Source: Eutreptiella sp. 'Long Island Sound 2002'
Taxonomy: Eukaryota > Euglenozoa > Euglenophyceae > Eutreptiales > Eutreptiaceae
Reading direction: 5' to 3'
Length of the DNA: 64,000 nt
Assembly (NCBI GenBank): GCA_964036045.1
Contig: OZ038388.1
Span: 30,463,759-30,527,758 of the forward strand
Shown: positions 1 to 10,077 of the stretch, one piece after another
How the letters are laid out: each line of letters opens with the position of its first letter
Position numbering within the stretch: position 1 is the stretch's first letter
Made by a program: the position numbers and the translations under genes
Notes under the pieces: generated by a model
Told to the model about the DNA's origin: nothing
Seen by the model: the letters and a program-made list of their open reading frames with translations, nothing else
Databases searched by the model: none

Positions 1-212
1 GGCTGGGCACCGGGGCTCCGGGGCCCGGGTTCCTGGTGGTTGTGGGCCGGCGCGGGGGACACCAGGCGGGCCTCTGGGCTGCGGCTGGTGAGGGGAGGCG
101 CGGAAGGGCCGGGCGGGCTCAGGGGCGAACCCCGGGAGGCCCCCGGGGGCTGGGCGAGGGCTCCCGAGGGCGGCCGTTCCTTGAGGGGGGGGGGGGGGGT
201 TGCTCCCTGCCC
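1..212. repeat. Copy A of a ~212-bp G-rich block flanking the minisatellite
   Basis: This block aligns almost base for base, with scattered substitutions, to 6479-6690. Both copies run from a shared GGCTGGGCACCGGGGCTCCG start to a homopolymeric G run followed by TTGCTCCCTGCCCG. The copies are in the same orientation about 6,478 bp apart, so the minisatellite and the GC-rich segment after it may form one unit of a larger tandem array that begins upstream of the window. ORFs here are by-products of GC-rich sequence without stop codons. Confidence 0.85.
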
Positions 213-3200
213 GGGCTGCGTAGGGGCGCCACGTGGTGCGGTGCAGGGGCGCAGCCGTGTGGGGCCGCGCAGGGGCGCAGCAGTGTGGGGCCGCGCAGGG
301 GTGCAGCGTGCGGCCGCGCAGGGGTGCAGCGTGGGGCCGCGGAGGAGCGCGGCGTGGGGCCGCGTATGGGCGCGGCATGGGGCCCCGCAGGGGCTCGGCG
401 CGGGGCCGCGCAGGGGTGCAGCGTGGGGCTGCGCAGGGGCGCAGCGCGGGGCCGCAGATGGGCGCGGCATGGGGCTGCGCAGGGGCGCAGTAGCGTGGGG
501 CCGCGCAGGGGCGCAGCGTGGGGCTGCGCAGCGGCGCAGCGCGGGGCTGAGCAGGGGCGCAGTAGTGTGGGGCTGCGCAGGGGCGCAGCGCGGGGCCGCG
601 CATGGGCGCGGCATGGGGCTGCGCAGGGGTGCACTAGCGTGGGGCTGCGCAGGGGCGCAGCGCGGGGCTGCGCAGGGGCGCAGCGCGGGGCTGAGCAGGG
701 GCGCAGCGTGGGGCCGCACAGGGGCGCAGCGCGGGGCTGAGCAGGGGCGTAACGTGGGGCTGCGCAGGGGCGCAGTAGTGTGTGGCTGCGCAGGGGCGCA
801 GCGCGGGGCTGCGCAGCGGCGCGGCGCGGGGCTGAGCAGGGGCGCAGCGTGGGGCTGCGCAGGGGCGCAGTAGTGTGGGGCTGCGCAGGGGCGCAGCGCG
901 GGGCCGCGCATGGGCGCGGCATGAGGCTGCGCAGGGGTGCAGTAGTGTGGGGCTGCGCAGGGGCGCAGCGTGGGGCTGCGCAGGGGCGCAGCGCGGGGCT
1001 GAGCAGGGGCGCAGCGTGGGGCTGCGCAGGGGCGCAGCGTGGGGCTGCGTAGGGGCGAACCGTGGGGCTGCGCAGAGGCGCAGTAGTGTGGGGCTGCGCA
1101 GGGGCGCAGCGTGGGGCTGGGCAGGGGCGCAGCGTGGGGTCGCGCCTGAGTGCAGCGTGGGGCCGCGCATGGGCGCGGCCAGGGGCCGCACAGGGGCGCA
1201 GCAGCGTTGGGCTGCGCAGGGGCACAGCGTGGGGCTGCGCGGGGGCGCGGTGCGGGGTTGCGCAGGGGCGCAGCAGCGTAGGGGCGCAGCAGCGTGGGGC
1301 TGCGCAGGGGCGCAGCAGCGTGGGGCTGCGTCGGGGCGCGGCATGGGGCCGTGAAGGGGTGCAGCAGCGTGGGGCTGCGTAGGGGCGCAGCGTGGGGCTG
1401 CGTAGGGGCGCAAAGGTTTGGGGCGGCGCGGGGGCGTAGTAGTGCGGTGCTGCGCAGGGGCGCAGCGCGGGGTTGCCCAGGGGCACAGCGTGGGGCCGCG
1501 CAGGGGCGCAGCGCGGGGCTGCGCAGGGGCGCAGCGCGGGGTTGCGCAGGGGCGCCACAGCGTGGGGCTGGGCAGGGGCGCAGTACCGTGGGGCTGCGCT
1601 GGAGGGCAGCGTGGGGCTGCGCAGGGGCGCAGCGGCGTGGGGCAGTGCAGGGGAGCAGCAGCGTGTGGGGCTGGGCAGGGGCGTAGCAGCGTGGGGCTGG
1701 GCAGGAGCGTAGCACCGTGGGCGCAGCAACCTGGGGCTGCGCAGGGGCGCAGCAGCGTGGGTGCAGTAACCTGGGGCTGCGCAGGGGCGCAGCAGCGTGG
1801 GGCTGCGCTGGAGGGCAGCGCGGGGGCTGCGCAGGGGCGCAGCAGCGTGGGGCTGTGCAGGGGAGCAGCAGTGTGGGGCTGCGCTGGAGGGCAGCGTGGG
1901 GTTGCGCAGGGGCGCAGCAACCCGGGGCTGGGCAGGGGCTCAGTAGCGTGGGGCTGCGCAGGGGCGCGGCAGCCAGGGCTGTGCAGGGGCGCAGCAGCGT
2001 GGGGCTGGGCAGGGGCGTGGCAGCGTGGGCGCAGCAACCTGGGGCTGCGTAGGGGCGCAGCAGCGTGGGGCTGCGCTGGAGTGCAGCGTGGGGCTGCGCA
2101 GGGGCGCAGCAGCGTGGGGCTGCGCTGGAGTGCAGCGTGGGGCTGCGTAGGGGCGCAGCAGCGTGGGGCTGCGCTGGAGTGCAGCGTGGGGCTGCGTAGG
2201 GGCGCAGCAGCGTGGGGCTGCGCCGGAGTGCAGCGTGGGGCTGCGCAGGGGCGCAGCAGCGTGGGGCTGCGCTGGACTGCAGCGTGGGTCTGCGCAGGGG
2301 CGCAGCAGCGTGGGGCTGCGCTGGAGTGCAGCGTGGGGCTGCGTAGGGGCGCAGCAGCGTGGGGCTGCGCTGGAATGCAGCGTGGGGCTGCGCAGGGGTG
2401 CAGCAGCGTGGGGCTGCGCTGGAGTGCAGCGTGGGGCTGCGTAGGGGCGCAGCAGCGTGGGGCTGCGCTGGAGTGCAGCGTGGGGCTGCGTAGGGGCGCA
2501 GCAGCGTGGGGCTCCGCTGGAGTGCAGCGTGGGGCTGCGTAGGGGCGCAGCAGCGTGGGGCTGCGCTGGAGTGCAGCGTGGGGCTGCGTAGGGGCGCAGC
2601 AGTGTGGGGCTGCGCTGGAGTGCAGCGTGGGGCTGTGTAGGGGCGCAGCAGCGTGGGGCTGCGCTGGAGTGCAGCGTGGGGCTGCGTAGGGGCGCAGCAG
2701 CGTGGGGCTGCGCTGGAGTGCAGCGTGGGGCTGCGCAGGGGCGCAGCAGCGTGGGGCTGCGCTGGAGTGCAGCGTGGGGCTGCGCAGGGGTGCAGCAGCG
2801 TGGGGCTGCGCAGGGGCGCGGCAGCCAGGGCTGTGCAGGGGCGCAGCAGCGTGGGGCTGCGCAGGGGCGTAGCAGCGTGGGCGCAGCAACCTGGGGCTGC
2901 GTAGGGGCGCAATAGCGTGGGGCTGCGCTGGAGTGCAGCGTGGGGCTGCGCAGGGGTGCAGCAGCGTGGGGCTGCGCAGGGGCGCAGCAGCGTGCAGCTG
3001 TGCTGGAGGGCAGCGTGGGGCTGCGCAGGGGTGCAGCAGCGTGGGGCTGCGCAGGGGCGCGGCAGCCAGGGCTGTGCAGGGGCGCAGCAGCGTGGGGCTG
3101 CGCAGTGGCGTAGCAGCGTGGGCGCAGCAACCTGGGGCTGCGTAGGGGCGCAGTAGCGTGGGGCTGCGCTGGAGTGCAGCGTGGGGCTGCGCTGGAGTGC

Positions 3201-4990
3201 AGCGTGGGGCTGCGTAGGGGCGCAGCAGCGTGGGGCTGCGCTGGAGTGCAGCGTGGGGCTGCGTAGGGGCGCAGCAGCGTGGGGCTGCGCTGGAGTGCAG
3301 CGTGGGGCTGCGCAGGGGCGCAGCAGCGTGGGGCTGCGCTGGAGTGCAGCGTGGGGCTGCGAAGGGGCGCAGCAGCGTGGGGCTGCGCTGGAGTGCAGCG
3401 TGGGGCTGCGTAGGGGCGCAGTAGCGTGGGGCTGCGCTGGAGTGCAGCGTGGGGCTGCGTAGGGGCGCAGCAGCGTGGGGCTGCGCTGGAGTGCAGCGTG
3501 GGGCTGCGTAGGGGCGCAGCAGCGTGGGGCTGCGCTGGAGTGCAGCGTGGGGCTGCGTAGGGGCGCAGCAGCGTGGGGCTGCGCTGGAGTGCAGCTTGGG
3601 GCTGCGCAGGGGCGCAGTAGCGTGGGGCTGCGCTGGAGTGCAGCGTGGGGCTGCGTAGGGGCGCAGCAGCGTGGGGCTGCGCTGGAGTGCAGCGTGGGGC
3701 TGCGTAGGGGCGCAGCAGCGTGGGGCTGCGCTGGAGTGCAGCGTGGGGCTGCGTAGGGGCGCAGCAGCGTGGGGCTGCGCTGGAGTGCAGCTTGGGGCTG
3801 CGTAGGGGCGCAGCAGTGTGGGGCTGCGCTGGAGTGCAGCGTGGGGCTGCGTAGGGGCGCAGCAGTGTGGGGCTGCGCTGGAGTGCGGCGTGGGGCTGCG
3901 TAGGGGCGCAGCAGCGTGGGGCTGCGCTGGAGTGCAGCGTCGGGCTGCGTAGGGGCGCAGCAGCGTGGGGCTGCGCTGGAGTGCAGCGTGGGGCTGCGCA
4001 GGGGTGCAGCAGCGTGGGGCTGCGCAGGGGCGCAGCAGCGTGCAGCTGCGCTGGAGGGCAGCGTGGGGCTGCGCAGGAGTGCAGCAGCGTGGGGCTGCGC
4101 AGGGGCGCGGCAGCCAGGGCTGTGCAGGGGCGCAGCAGCGTGGGGCTGTGCAGGGGCGTAGCAGCGTGGGCGCAGCAACCTGGGGCTGTGTAGGGGCGCA
4201 GCAGCGTGGGGTTGCGCTGGAGTGCAGCGTGGGGCTGCGCAGGGGCGCAGCAGCGTGGGGCTGCGCTTGAGTGCAGCGTGGGGCCGCACAGGGGTGCAGC
4301 AGCGTGGGGCTGCGCTGGAGTGCAGCGTGGGGCTGCGTAGGGGCGCAGCAGCGTGGGGCTGCGCTGGAGTGCAGCTTGGGGCTGCGTAGGGGCGCAGCAG
4401 CGTGGGGCTGCGCTGGAGTGCAGCGTGGGCTTGCGTAGGGGCGCAGCAGCGTGGAGCTGCGCTGGAGCGCAGCGTGGGGCTGCGTAGGGGCGCAGCGGCG
4501 TTGGGCTGCGCTGGAGTGCAGCGTGGGGCTGCGTGGGGGCGCAGCAGCATGGGGCTGCGCTGCAGTGCAGCGTGGGGTTGCGTAGGGGCGCAGCAGCGTG
4601 CAGCTGCGCTGGAGTGCAGTGTGGGGCCGCGCAGGGGTGCAGCAGCGTGGGGCTGCGCAGGGGCGCAGTAGCGTGCAGCTGCGCTGGAGTGCAGCGTGGG
4701 GCTGCGCAGAGGTGCAGCACCGTGGGGCTGCGCAGGGGTGCAGCAGCGTGGGGCTGTGCAGGGGTGCAGCAGCGTGGGGCTGCGCAGGGGTGCAGCAGCG
4801 TGGGGCTGCGCAGGGGCGCAGCAGGGTGGGGCTGCGCAGGGGTGCAGCAGCGTGGGGCTGCTCAGGGGTGCAGCAGCGTGGGGCTGCGCAGGGGCGCAGC
4901 GGCGTGGGGCTACGCAGAGCAGCTGTGTGGGGCGGCGCAGTGGTGGGGGGGCTGTGCAGGGGCATAGCGGCATGGGGGTGCGCTGGGGCG
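213..4990. repeat. G-rich minisatellite (23-26-bp and 49-bp units)
   Basis: The whole segment is tandem repeat. From about 213 to 1730 the units are 23-26 bp, of the form GGGGCTGCGCAGGGGCGCAG plus a short variable end. From about 1730 to 4930 the main unit is a 49-bp dimer: a 23-bp half with GCTGGAGTGCAGCGT and a 26-bp half with GTAGGGGCGCAGCAGCGT. A distinct variant block starting GCGGCAGCCAGGG recurs at 1966, 2818, 3059 and 4107. The + strand is strongly G over C, with many GGGG runs. Very long ORFs on both strands, up to about 1,440 codons on the minus strand, exist only because the unit lacks stops; 49 is not a multiple of 3, so they pass through all three frames. I treat them as non-coding. 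Confidence 0.93.
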
Positions 4991-6478
4991 CAGCTGGTGG
5001 GCGGCCGGGGGCGGCGTGGGGTGCGTGGGGGGCGTGCCGTGGGGTGGTGTGGGGGTGTGGCCTGCTACTTAGCCTTTCGCTACGAGGATGTGGCGAGGAA
5101 GACGCAGGGGAACTGAGGCCGGAGAGCCTGGGGATGGGGGCTGGGGCGCTGGCGGCGGGTTATCCCTGGCTGGGATGGCCGGGGTGCCCTGGGGTCCTGT
5201 GGGGGCGGAGGCTCCCCACGTCGGCCGGGTGCGAAACCACGACCTGTGTTTCCGTCACCGAAGTTCTTAGGGTTCTACCCCAGGAACTTACCCCCCGCGG
5301 GGACTGTGGGCCGGGACGGCCAAGGGCGATGACAATGAAGAGGAAATGGGGGGCCAGGATGAGCCTGGCGGTCGGCACCTTCCCTCGGCCTGGGGGAGGC
5401 CGTTGCCCGGGGCTATTCCCTTCCTCCCGTGGCCGTGGTGCTGTGGTGGGTGGTGGTGTGGCTACCTCCCAACGGGTGTCTGTGCCCGGTGCCGTGGGTA
5501 CAGACCCCCGTTGGGGGCGGGTACGAAGCGCCCGGTCGCCTCGCCCCCCCTGCACAACAGCCCGCCAGGCGCCGGTTGGCCTTTAGCGCCAGCTGTCGTG
5601 GGGTGGGGCGCTCGGGGCAGTGCGGGGCCCCTCCGCTCTCCTGGCGGCCCGCACTGCCCGTATAATGCATCAAGGGGCGGCGCGGGCTCGTACCGCACGC
5701 GCGGGCCGCGCCGCCCCAGCCGGGGTGGGGGACAGGGGGGGGGTCAGGGGGTCGCGGCAGGCGGATGGAGGGTAGCGGGGGCTCGTACCGCGCACCGGCG
5801 GGCCCCACCACCCTCCAGTCAAGAGGCGCAGCTGCTGGGGTTCTGGGGGCCCCACCCAGGGGCCTTCCCCCCCCCCCGTGCGGTTCCGGTGTGGGGGAGG
5901 CAAAGGCCACTCGCGGCCATGACACATGGTGCATAGGGAGGGAGGTATGACACATGCAACGCCATGATGCGTGTGGCAGGGGGAAGGGGTGCAAGGCCTG
6001 GACCCCCATCGCGTGCGGGGGGTCCCCTTGTTCGTAAGGCGGCCGCCCGTCGGCGGCTGCGGCAGCCCACCTCGGGGGCTTCGCTACCTGAGAGAGGAGG
6101 GGCGGGAGAGTGGGGGGGCGGTGGGGGCACGGCGTGCGGGCTGGGGGGGGGGGGGGGGGCTGTGGGCTGGTGGGTGGGCGCGCGTGTGAGGGGGAGGGGG
6201 TGAGGTGAGCTCAGCCGCAGAGCGTCACCGGGCAGCTGACCGGGGCAGAGGAGCGGCCGGGGCTGGCCAAAGTCGGCCGGGGAGCCCGGGGCGCTCGTGG
6301 AGTCGGGGGGCCGCGGTCAGCGATGGGGCCCGCACCCCGCTCGGCGGGGACGAATCCCGCCGAGCATCATCCACGGTGGCGAATCCTGGTGGAGGCGGGG
6401 GGAGCGCCACGCAGTCCCCTCGCGGCCGAACCGGACCGGGACGGGCCCCGCCGGATGGATACCGGGGGGGCGGGCGGG
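4991..6478. other. GC-rich unassigned segment
   Basis: There is no recognisable gene. The sequence is G-rich with long G runs (17 G at 6143-6159). A short motif, GGGCTCGTACCGC, occurs at about 5684 and again near 5778. Several overlapping ORFs of 60-200 codons give low-complexity Gly/Arg/Pro-rich translations without family resemblance. Confidence 0.6.
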
Positions 6479-6690
6479 GCTGGGCACCGGGGCTCCGGGG
6501 CCCGGGTCCCTGGTGGTTGTGGGCCGGCGCGGGGGAGACCGGGCGGGCCCCTGGGCTGCGGCTGGTGAGCGGGGGGGCGTGGAAGGGCCGGGCTGGCTCG
6601 GGGGCGAATCCCGAGAGGCCCCCGGGGGCTGGGCGAGGGCTCCCGAGGGCGGCCGTTCCTTGAAGCGGGGGGGGGGTTGCTCCCTGCCCG
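6479..6690. repeat. Copy B of the ~212-bp block
   Basis: This is a direct repeat of positions 1-212 with scattered substitutions. Downstream it runs into another G-rich segment (6691-6996, including 18 G at 6833-6850) rather than into minisatellite, so the two blocks have different right-hand neighbours. Confidence 0.85.
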
Positions 6691-7585
<895 letters not shown>

Positions 7586-7586
<1 letters not shown>

Positions 7587-8310
7587 ACCCCCGGCCGCGG
7601 AGGCAAGGCAGGCCCCGAAAGCGGCGCCCAAGCAGCCGCTCAAGAGGGGCCTGCCGCCTCAGTATGGCGGCTATACCAACATTCGGTACGTGCTGCGGCA
7701 CTTCGGTGGTGACTTGGCCACGGAGCAGCGTGGGACAAAGACGATCAACGTCTGCCCCTGGTCTCGGCTGGATGGGGCTGGTCACTGCACATGGCAAGCT
7801 GGCACGCACTGCAGGCCTACCCACCTCCACCCCAAGGACCTGCTGGACCACATCCAGCGGGACCATGCGACTGATCCGGCGCAACGGGACCAGGCGCTGG
7901 CCATGCTGGCTGGCGTTATGCCGGGGGGCCAGGCTGGGCCTTTTGCGTCGGCCCAGGCGAGGTCCAGAGCTCTCACGCTGCCCACGGGTGCCCGCCCTGC
8001 GGCGGAGCGCGGGGCGTCGCCGTCGGCGGCACGATCTGGACCGATTCGGTCTGCAGCACGGCGTGGGGCAGTGACTTCTACGGGGAGTACGGCGGCAAGT
8101 ACATCCGGCGGGCAGGCAGAGGGGGAGCCCGCCGCATCTGCGGGGTCTCAGCAGACGACAGCCGCCTCGGGCGGAGGCCCACGGGGACAGGGGCCACCTC
8201 GCCGGCCGCCCGCGCCGGGTGCGGGTGGTCCCCCTGAACCTGCTGGTGGCCTCCCTCCGTCAGGTGATCCGGATCCGGCGGGGGGCCCCGATCCACACGT
8301 GCAGCCATGA
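7586..8310 (+). pseudogene. LINE N-terminal region with CCHH zinc finger (degraded)
   Basis: This is the amino-terminal part of the LINE polyprotein. It has a basic, Ala/Pro-rich start, then a conserved-looking stretch containing [18 protein letters not shown] Cys/His cluster follows (about 7750-7865): [12 protein letters not shown], then [16 protein letters not shown], with spacing that suits one zinc finger. The rest is low-complexity Ala/Gly/Pro/Ser. No ATG is visible in this frame before the finger; the frame is open back to a TAA at 7588, so the true start is probably lost. The frame closes at a TGA at 8308-8310 but continues without shift into the endonuclease, so that stop is probably a mutation within a single original ORF. 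Zinc fingers upstream of the catalytic domains are common in LINEs and usually bind nucleic acid; that role here is inferred. Confidence 0.6.
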
Positions 8311-10077
8311 AGGGGCCCCGCCTCCGACACCCCAGCGGCGGTGTCCTGGAACGTTCAGGGCTCGATGCGGGGGGACGGCGTACCAGTGGCCCCAGGTATG
8401 CTCGACGGTGAAGCGGTGGCGGCGGGCATCATGAAGGCCAAGGGTGCCATCCTGGGCCTCTTCCAGGAGGCCGGCGTGCAGGACCCTCAGGGTGTGTTGC
8501 ACTCGGAGAATCAGTGGCGTCACCACGGGTATCATGCGTACCCAGGGGTGGATGCCCAGGCAGCGTCGGCGGCAGCGGTGCGCGGCGGGCTCTTGATTAC
8601 CCTTCGGGCGGACGTGCTCGCCGCGGAGGATGTTCGAGACATGGTGCACATCGTGCCTGGCAAGGCCATGGCCCTCGATGTGGTGACCTCAGGTGGCACC
8701 CTCACGGTCATCAACGTCCATGGCCCGGGCAGCGGCGCGGACTCCTGGGCGTCTAAGGCGTCCTTCCGGGCTGACGTGGCCATGTACGCGGCGGCCAAGA
8801 GCGCGGGTGGCACCAGGGCCGTGCTCCTTGAAGGGGACTTCAGCATGTGGCTGGAGTCCCCGTGGCACCCCTACACGAGGAGGTTCCAAGCCCTATGGGA
8901 ACAGTGTGGTTTCCACAGGGCAGGCCCGGAACGGGAGGAGGACAGGAGGCCCACGAGGGCAGGGCACCGACTGGACTCCTTCCTTCTAAACTCACCTCTT
9001 GTCCCATGGGCGACGCGTGAGCGCCCACACTTGGCGCCGGGGCGGTCTCCAGCATCGCTGGGGTCGGATCATGGCCCTGTGGTTGTGGACCTCCCGCTGG
9101 CGGTGGCTGGCAAAGAGAGGGTCACCGGGATGGCCTACTCGCACGCCCAAGGCAGGCTGCATGCCATACGCCCGGACTCCCCGGGGCTTCGTGAGGCGGC
9201 TGCGGCAGTACTGCAGAAGGCCTGCGGGGATCGGCGGCTACAGGCGTGGCTCTCGTCGGACACTGCCACCATGGGCACGTCGGAGGTGCAAGCGGTCTTT
9301 GACCTGCTCTACGCCTTCCGTGATGACGTGTCCAGGGTCACGGGAATGCGCATGCCATCAGGCGTGGACCCGCAGTACCTGTACGGGCAGGCAGAGACGG
9401 AGGAGTCTCTGTCCCAGGTCCTCCCGGATCAGCAGGCCCTGGCCTGGCGCGCCCATCAGCTGTGGCAACGGGACGCGGCGGCGGCCGGACTCCACTCCGA
9501 GGAAGCGACTGCCCTGCTACAGCACCTCCAGCGGGTGGACCCCGACCTGTCCCCCGCCTCGGTGGAGGACCTACGTGCTGCGTTGGACCAACAGTTCCAC
9601 CAGCTAGTGACACGCGTGGAGGAGCTGCGGGGTGTCCTCAGGAGCAACAGGCGCCGGTCCATCAAGGACTATTGGCGGGGCAGGGTACCGGATCTGCAGC
9701 TCCGATGGACGGCGATACGGGGGGCCATCAACGTGGTGAACTATGCCCCGTCAGGCCTATTGTCCGTACGCGTCCGCGAGTCGGAGAAGGTGCTCTTGGA
9801 GGCCTCGGACGTCATTGGCGAGGTCCAGAGGTATTGGAAGGCACTGTACGCCAAGCGACCAGTGAACATGCCGGCCTTTGAGCAGCTGGTCCGGGCCCAC
9901 ATTCCCAAGGGGGTGCCGGAGAAATGGAGGTCGGTACAGGACTACAGCCTGCAGGACCTTAAAGACGCCGTGAGGCAGGCCGTGGCGGACGACAAAGCTC
10001 CGGGGTCCAACCGGGTCACGGCTGCCCTCATAGCAGAGCTGCCTGAACCGGTGCAGGGGCTCCTGGTGCACGCGTAG
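8311..10077 (+). pseudogene. LINE APE-like endonuclease and linker (degraded)
   Basis: The translation shows the ordered motifs of exonuclease-endonuclease-phosphatase enzymes of LINEs. They are SWNVQGS near 8343, LFQEAG (catalytic Glu) near 8458, INVHGPG near 8710, LEGDFSMW near 8828, RLDSFLLNS near 8970 and GSDHGP (catalytic Asp-His) near 9061. The usual GDFN is GDFS here. In a LINE this domain nicks target DNA to prime reverse transcription. About 280 residues of linker follow, and then the start of the reverse transcriptase at DDKAPGSNRVTAALI (near 9990). An in-frame TAG at 10075-10077 interrupts the RT; the reading continues in the same frame. The first codon of the open stretch used as a start is GTG, not ATG, which supports continuity with the upstream zinc-finger part. 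Confidence 0.85.

Noticed and set aside
36-4967. Dozens of long Gly/Arg/Ala-rich and Pro/Ala/Cys/His-rich ORFs
   Set aside because: They all lie in the minisatellite, whose units lack stops; unit length is not a multiple of 3 and both strands are open. Nothing indicates coding.
5226-5330. rDNA spacer or rRNA fragment
   Set aside because: The G-rich array recalls ribosomal spacers, but no conserved rRNA sequence is recognisable anywhere in the window.
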